Part shown: positions 59,769 to 64,000 of the stretch, one piece after another
Layout: the number at the start of each line of letters is the position of its first letter
Numbering within the stretch: the stretch's first letter is position 1
From: Boesenbergia rotunda
Lineage: Eukaryota > Streptophyta > Magnoliopsida > Zingiberales > Zingiberaceae
Reading direction: 5' to 3'
NCBI GenBank assembly: GCA_024364735.1
Contig: JAGFNQ010010061.1
Location: 38,287 to 102,286, forward strand
DNA: 64,000 nt
The notes under the pieces: generated by a model
Seen by the model: only the letters and a program-made list of their open reading frames with translations
The model's database searches: none
What the model was told of the DNA's origin: nothing
Made by a program: the position numbers and the translations under genes

Positions 59769-62087
59769 TGTTAGTGATATGAGAGAAGTGTCCTAAGGCA
59801 ATCGCCTTATGATTGTAAACATTTATTTTAATAAATGATAATTCACTATTTGAGTATACATGTTTGTGTATTTGATTGAGATCTTAAACTCAACTACTGA
59901 ATGTCCGCAATACAATTCACAGCATAAGAGAATTTGTGATGGGATCACAACTAGTGATTATCTCTACATGTGCAATTGTGAAGTATTGAAAATATCCCTA
60001 GTCGATGAATTGATAAAAACGGATACTATCAATTCTGTTGAGACTAGCATGGGTTATTCTCTAATCAGCTGATTCTCACTGGCTAGTGACATTGGGATGT
60101 CCGGAGATAAACATGGATGCTAGTTAAGGGAACTAGTTCATTGGAGTGACTAGCTGTAAAACTTCATATGGTAATCTATATAGATATGTCAATGAAGTTC
60201 TTACTGCAGCTTAAGTGCGATGTTCCTTTGACTTGCGGTGTTCAAGTCATCTTGGTCATGGAGACTTATACTTTAACATCTTAAGCAAGCATCTCCTAGG
60301 AGGTGTGGACCCAGGATGATTGGGTATAAGCCGAAGTGTTCGAAGATGTTTGAGCAGCCTACAAAGGATTCACCACTCCTTGCGAGGAGATGTATACCCA
60401 GGCCTATCGTCGGATTGTTACTCAAAGCCTCTGGCCAGAGCATATCATGTTTAGAGTGCGAGTCTCTTAAATACATGAGAGTAATTAGAAATCCAAAGGA
60501 CGAGAAAGACACTACTTGCGCTAGGTGTAACGTAGTCAGCCTAGTGGGGACTGACACAAATAGACCGCGTCCTGAACCAAGTGGGTATAAGATGGTGAAG
60601 GGAATGGGGCACGATTCATTAGAGCTGCTGAAGGGTTTCGGAATTACTTCTGAGGTCAAACCGTTGATCTTTCGATTAATTGGGGGTCATGATGTACTAC
60701 TAGGTGCCACTCATGACCGTTCTATAATTGGTTAATTATAGACGGCCAACATAAATCGAAAGCCTATTTAGTCACACGCACTACGAGTAATCCAAGGGAT
60801 TTAAAACGAGTTGAAAATTGGATTTTCCAATCAAGAGAAATAAGTCGAATCTGAGTTAATCAGAGGCGCAACGGAAACTTAAAATGGCTAAGTCTTTTGA
60901 AGGCTTATTGGGCGAATTAAATGAGTTTAATTCGCGATCGGTTCGGCTAGGTTTGGCCGGCCAAAGAGGGTGATAACCCCCTTTGGTTTGGTCGGCCACA
61001 ACAAGGGGAAGAAACCAATTTATTTGGTTTAATTAATAAAATAAATCTAGCGCGATTTGTTTTATAAATTATGGATAAATAAATTTGTATGAAGAAATTT
61101 ATATAAATAAATTTATAGAAATTTATTCTTTTTATGGAAATTAAAATGATCCATGGAATGGTTTATTTTAATTTTATAAAATCAATTATGAATTGATTTT
61201 TTTATAATAAGAAAGTTTATAAATTTCTTATAAAATTTATTCCATAATCAAAGGAGAGAAGAATTTGTTCTATTATAAAGTTAGTTATAATAAAACTAGG
61301 CATAACGGAAAAAGTCATAAGAAATTTTATAAGATAAAATTCTTATGATAACTAATTCCGTTAAAAGAGAGACTTGGTAAGGGAGAGGCCACTATATAAA
61401 GGAACCAAAGGCAAGCCTTGAATTCCTAATCGATATAGAGCTATCAAGAGATTAACTCTCTCCCTCTCTCTCTTTTATTCTCTCTTCTTTCTTCCCTTTA
61501 TGGCCGGCGCCCCTTAGGGCATCCTAGGGTCGGCGCCCCTTAGGGCATCCTAGGGTCGGCGCCATCCTTGAGAGCTAGGGCCGGCGCACCTCCAACCTTT
61601 GGTTGCCGTGAGCCATCAAGAAGAAGGAGAAGCCAACCAAAAAGAAGAAGAAGCGGATCACATCTCCTTCCTTCTCGGAATTTAGATTCCGATTCTTGGT
61701 GGTTAGTTTCCTTTCTTTTCTCTTGATCTTCTAGTTGTGCTTTAGAGAATCTAGTAGTTCTCGTCGGCACAAAACTCGTGACTTTGCGAAGTCATCCCGA
61801 AGAGAACTCGGCGTGGACGCGAATAGAGGCGGAGCTTCCAAGGGACGCTACGGTTGGATCTCGTCCCTTTTCTTCGAGTTACGCGAGGTACAAAGTAAAT
61901 TAGTTTACTTTTCCGCAATGTTTTAATTTACGATTACGTCCACACATCATAAGGTCGCATGCTAGATACGTGGTTAAAATAATTTGTGAAATTATTTTAT
62001 GCTAATTCTTCCGCTGCACGTAAAATTTTAAAATATTACGAACCCGTATCCTTGTCAACATGCACCCGGTCCCAACAGTGGTATCAG
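59769..62087 (+). mobile_element. Copia 5' LTR C (2.3 kb) of an element running off the right edge
   Basis: Starts TGTTAGTGATATG and ends CCCAACA, directly followed by a perfect primer site and gag. TATA box tatataaa at 61392-61399. Same family as solo LTRs A and B. This is the only copy in the window with its internal region, so it identifies the family as Copia and gives the transcription direction. Confidence 0.92.
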
Positions 62088-62088
62088 A

Positions 62089-62100
62089 GCCGGTTAGTGT
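62089..62100 (+). other. Primer-binding site, perfect TGGTATCAGAGC
   Basis: Complementary to the 3' end of plant initiator Met-tRNA, one base after the LTR end. Confidence 0.95.
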
Positions 62101-63787
62101 TCGACATAATCATAAAATTGTTTTGCCTAAAACTTTGTCATGATCTCAATTTTGGAAAAATTTTCAATTATGGAAACTTTCCAATTATAATAAATTTTAG
62201 ATTTAGGAATTTCAAAGTTTGGAAATCCTCATGAAATTTCGCAAACGTTTGAAATTTCCTGGTTTCTGAAATTTTATAATAATTGTGAAAACTTCCCATC
62301 TTTGGAAACTTTCCAATCTTGGAAATTTTCTCTTTTAGAAATTTTCCAACTTTGGAAATATGTAAGTTTTCTTTGTACCAGAAACTTACAATTATTCTGA
62401 AAACCTATTATGAAATCTCGCAATTTTGGGCACTTTCTTTCAAGAAAGTCTAGACAAATTTATGGACAATTAATTGACAATTAAATTTGAATTAGTTTTT
62501 AAATTGACAACAAAATTCTTTATTTTGGATTGAGCCTCGGGGAGCCGTCCAATTTAAAGTTAGTTGTTGTAATTTAATTTCCCAATTTTAAATGAAATTG
62601 TCATGTTTAATTTGGTTGCGCTTCCGAATTGGACCAAATTGGATTTACGTCAAATTATTTTTCTTTGGGTATCTGAGCCTCGGGGAGCCACCCTTAGAAA
62701 ACGATTTGTTGTAATTAATTAAATCCATGAATAAAATATGTTTTAAGAGGTGATGCTCTTACATATTGTTGTCTCCAAAATTAATTAGGAAAATGGTTTC
62801 CTATAGAGTTTCTTAAATGAGATTTTCATGAAAATAATATGTGGTTGAATTAAGGGAATTGTCTCTTAATTTAACAAGTTTTGATTTAGAAAAATCAAAG
62901 TCTTGAACATATTATTTCCGAAACTGATTATGACAATTTAGGAAATTGTTTCCCAAAACAATTCCTTCAATAAATTATGAAATTAGAATTAGGAAATCCG
63001 GTTCCTAATTCAATTAATGAGACTTGATAACTTAAGTCACATACATACTTTATTAAGGAAATCGTTAGTCATGACACGATTATATGTCATGAATGTGCTT
63101 AGAAAAGATGAGACCCAAAACCCCTTACAAAATATTAAGGCCAACACCTTCCATTAATATGGTTAGAATCGGAGTTTTGTTTCTCGTTTGGGTTGATGGA
63201 CACATCCATGCCCGACTTGAACCTCAACATGTTCAAACCATGGAATTAGTTTATGAATAATGTAGTTGGAGTCAGAGGTCAATCCTTAGTTTTGGTTGTT
63301 GGACACATCCAAGCCTGACTAAACGGTTGAATGAGCTTCAACCATATTAAAACTATTTCTTGATTAATGGGTTAGCCTTAAGCTTGGAACATCGATTTGT
63401 TGTGCCACAGCCAAGGTCGATGTAAAGAGAGGTGCAGTCGGGTGCTATGTATATTGATGCATACTTGTTAATGAGTTAACAACCCAATGATTTATGCAAA
63501 CATTCAATTAGTTGATAGCATAATGTGATAGTTATATATATGTGATATGTAATCGGTATAATTACCTACCTTCATAGCTAAGAATAACTTGATGGCCACA
63601 GCCATGGTGGTTCTTATCTATGGTGGGATATCAACCTATTTGGAGATGTTCCTACGATCTCCCGAATTGATAAAATGGGTTATTCAATTTGAAAAATAAA
63701 TAGGATTTTATTAATGTATGTTTATACATTCTTTAATCATTCTTCTCACATAAACTCAATTTGTATTTCTAGGTTAATCACTCGATC
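62101..63787 (+). other. Untranslated leader of Copia element C
   Basis: 1.7 kb without a gene. It contains degenerate cttggaaattttcc-type repeats (62150-62360), a duplicated gagcctcggggagcc (62532 and 62675) and a duplicated tggacacatccaWgcc (63199 and 63306). Confidence 0.7.
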
Positions 63788-64000
63788 ATGTCTTCTTTGA
63801 ATTTGCGTTCCATATTGGACACCAATAAACTGACTGGGCCAAACTTCATGGACTGGCTTAGAAACCTGAGGATAGTCCTCAAGGCAGAGAAGCTTGCTTA
63901 TGTCCTTCAAGATCAACTTCCCAACCGTCCTCCTGAAAATGCAACTCCAGACCAGTTTCCTGAGTTGCCCAACCTGCTGAAGACTGTAGAGCCTTCTGTA
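63788..64000 (+). CDS. Copia gag, N-terminal 71 codons (continues past window)
   Basis: ATG at 63788 opens a frame with no stop to the window edge. It reads SLNLRSILDTNKLTGPNF, then MDWLRNLRIVLKAEKLAYVL, the typical start of plant Copia Gag (gag_pre/UBN2 region), which packages the RNA in virus-like particles. With the perfect primer site and full-length LTR this copy may be intact, but the rest is not visible. Confidence 0.85.
   Translation, partial: MSSLNLRSILDTNKLTGPNFMDWLRNLRIVLKAEKLAYVLQDQLPNRPPENATPDQFPELPNLLKTVEPSV

Noticed and set aside
60316..60735. 139-codon frame in LTR C and its antisense partner frames
   Set aside because: Non-coding LTR sequence; the equivalent segments in A and B do not keep the same frame length.

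Overview
The window is nuclear DNA of a flowering plant, most likely a monocot with a large repeat-rich genome. The evidence is the intron-rich plant-type glycosidase gene, the Sirevirus-type Copia elements, the plant LINE with DUF4283-like ORF1, the PIF/Harbinger and CACTA transposons, and the initiator-Met-tRNA primer sites (TGGTATCAGAGC). The taxon cannot be fixed from sequence alone. Only one host gene is recognisable as such. Nearly everything right of 15 kb is transposable-element sequence nested in other elements.

Region 1-14.4 kb. A Copia-type LTR ends at 1546. Minus-strand exons 1-11 of a GH38 (lysosomal/vacuolar class) alpha-mannosidase gene lie between 12107 and 2285. All eleven exons have GT..AG junctions and keep one open frame. 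They cover the signal peptide and most of the catalytic domain; the C-terminal half is missing or lies left of the window. The large introns carry repeats, including a candidate DNA transposon at about 5473-6664.

Region 15-20.5 kb. A small palindrome-rich element sits exactly between two (TA)n microsatellites (15025-15663) and resembles the Micron type of MITE. Next comes a complete PIF/Harbinger transposon (15855-20544) with TTA target duplications, matching terminal inverted repeats, a three-exon DDE transposase (411 aa) and a Myb/SANT-like partner gene with one frameshift.

Region 20.5-41 kb. A decayed gypsy-type leader and gag-like gene is followed by a Sirevirus LTR, primer site and gag that is split by a 2.3 kb solo LTR (TSD GAGAC). 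Then come a truncated Sirevirus LTR, a CACTA-type end with a captured two-exon fragment of beta-hexosaminidase, a nearly intact 6.7 kb LINE on the minus strand, and an older Copia fragment.

Region 39.7-64 kb. A Sirevirus (LTR, primer site, gag, protease, integrase, RT, RNase H) is interrupted by three solo LTRs with clean target duplications: 41640-43928 (AAGAA), 44160-47386 (CCTCT) and 51307-54371 (TTAAG). Its 3' end is followed by an LTR of a different family. After an unclassified repeat there is the 3' region of another Sirevirus with repeated polypurine-containing units, two more partial LTRs, and a Copia element with a full 2.3 kb 5' LTR, a perfect primer site and an open gag frame running off the right edge. 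No CRISPR, operon, rRNA or bona fide tRNA gene was seen.
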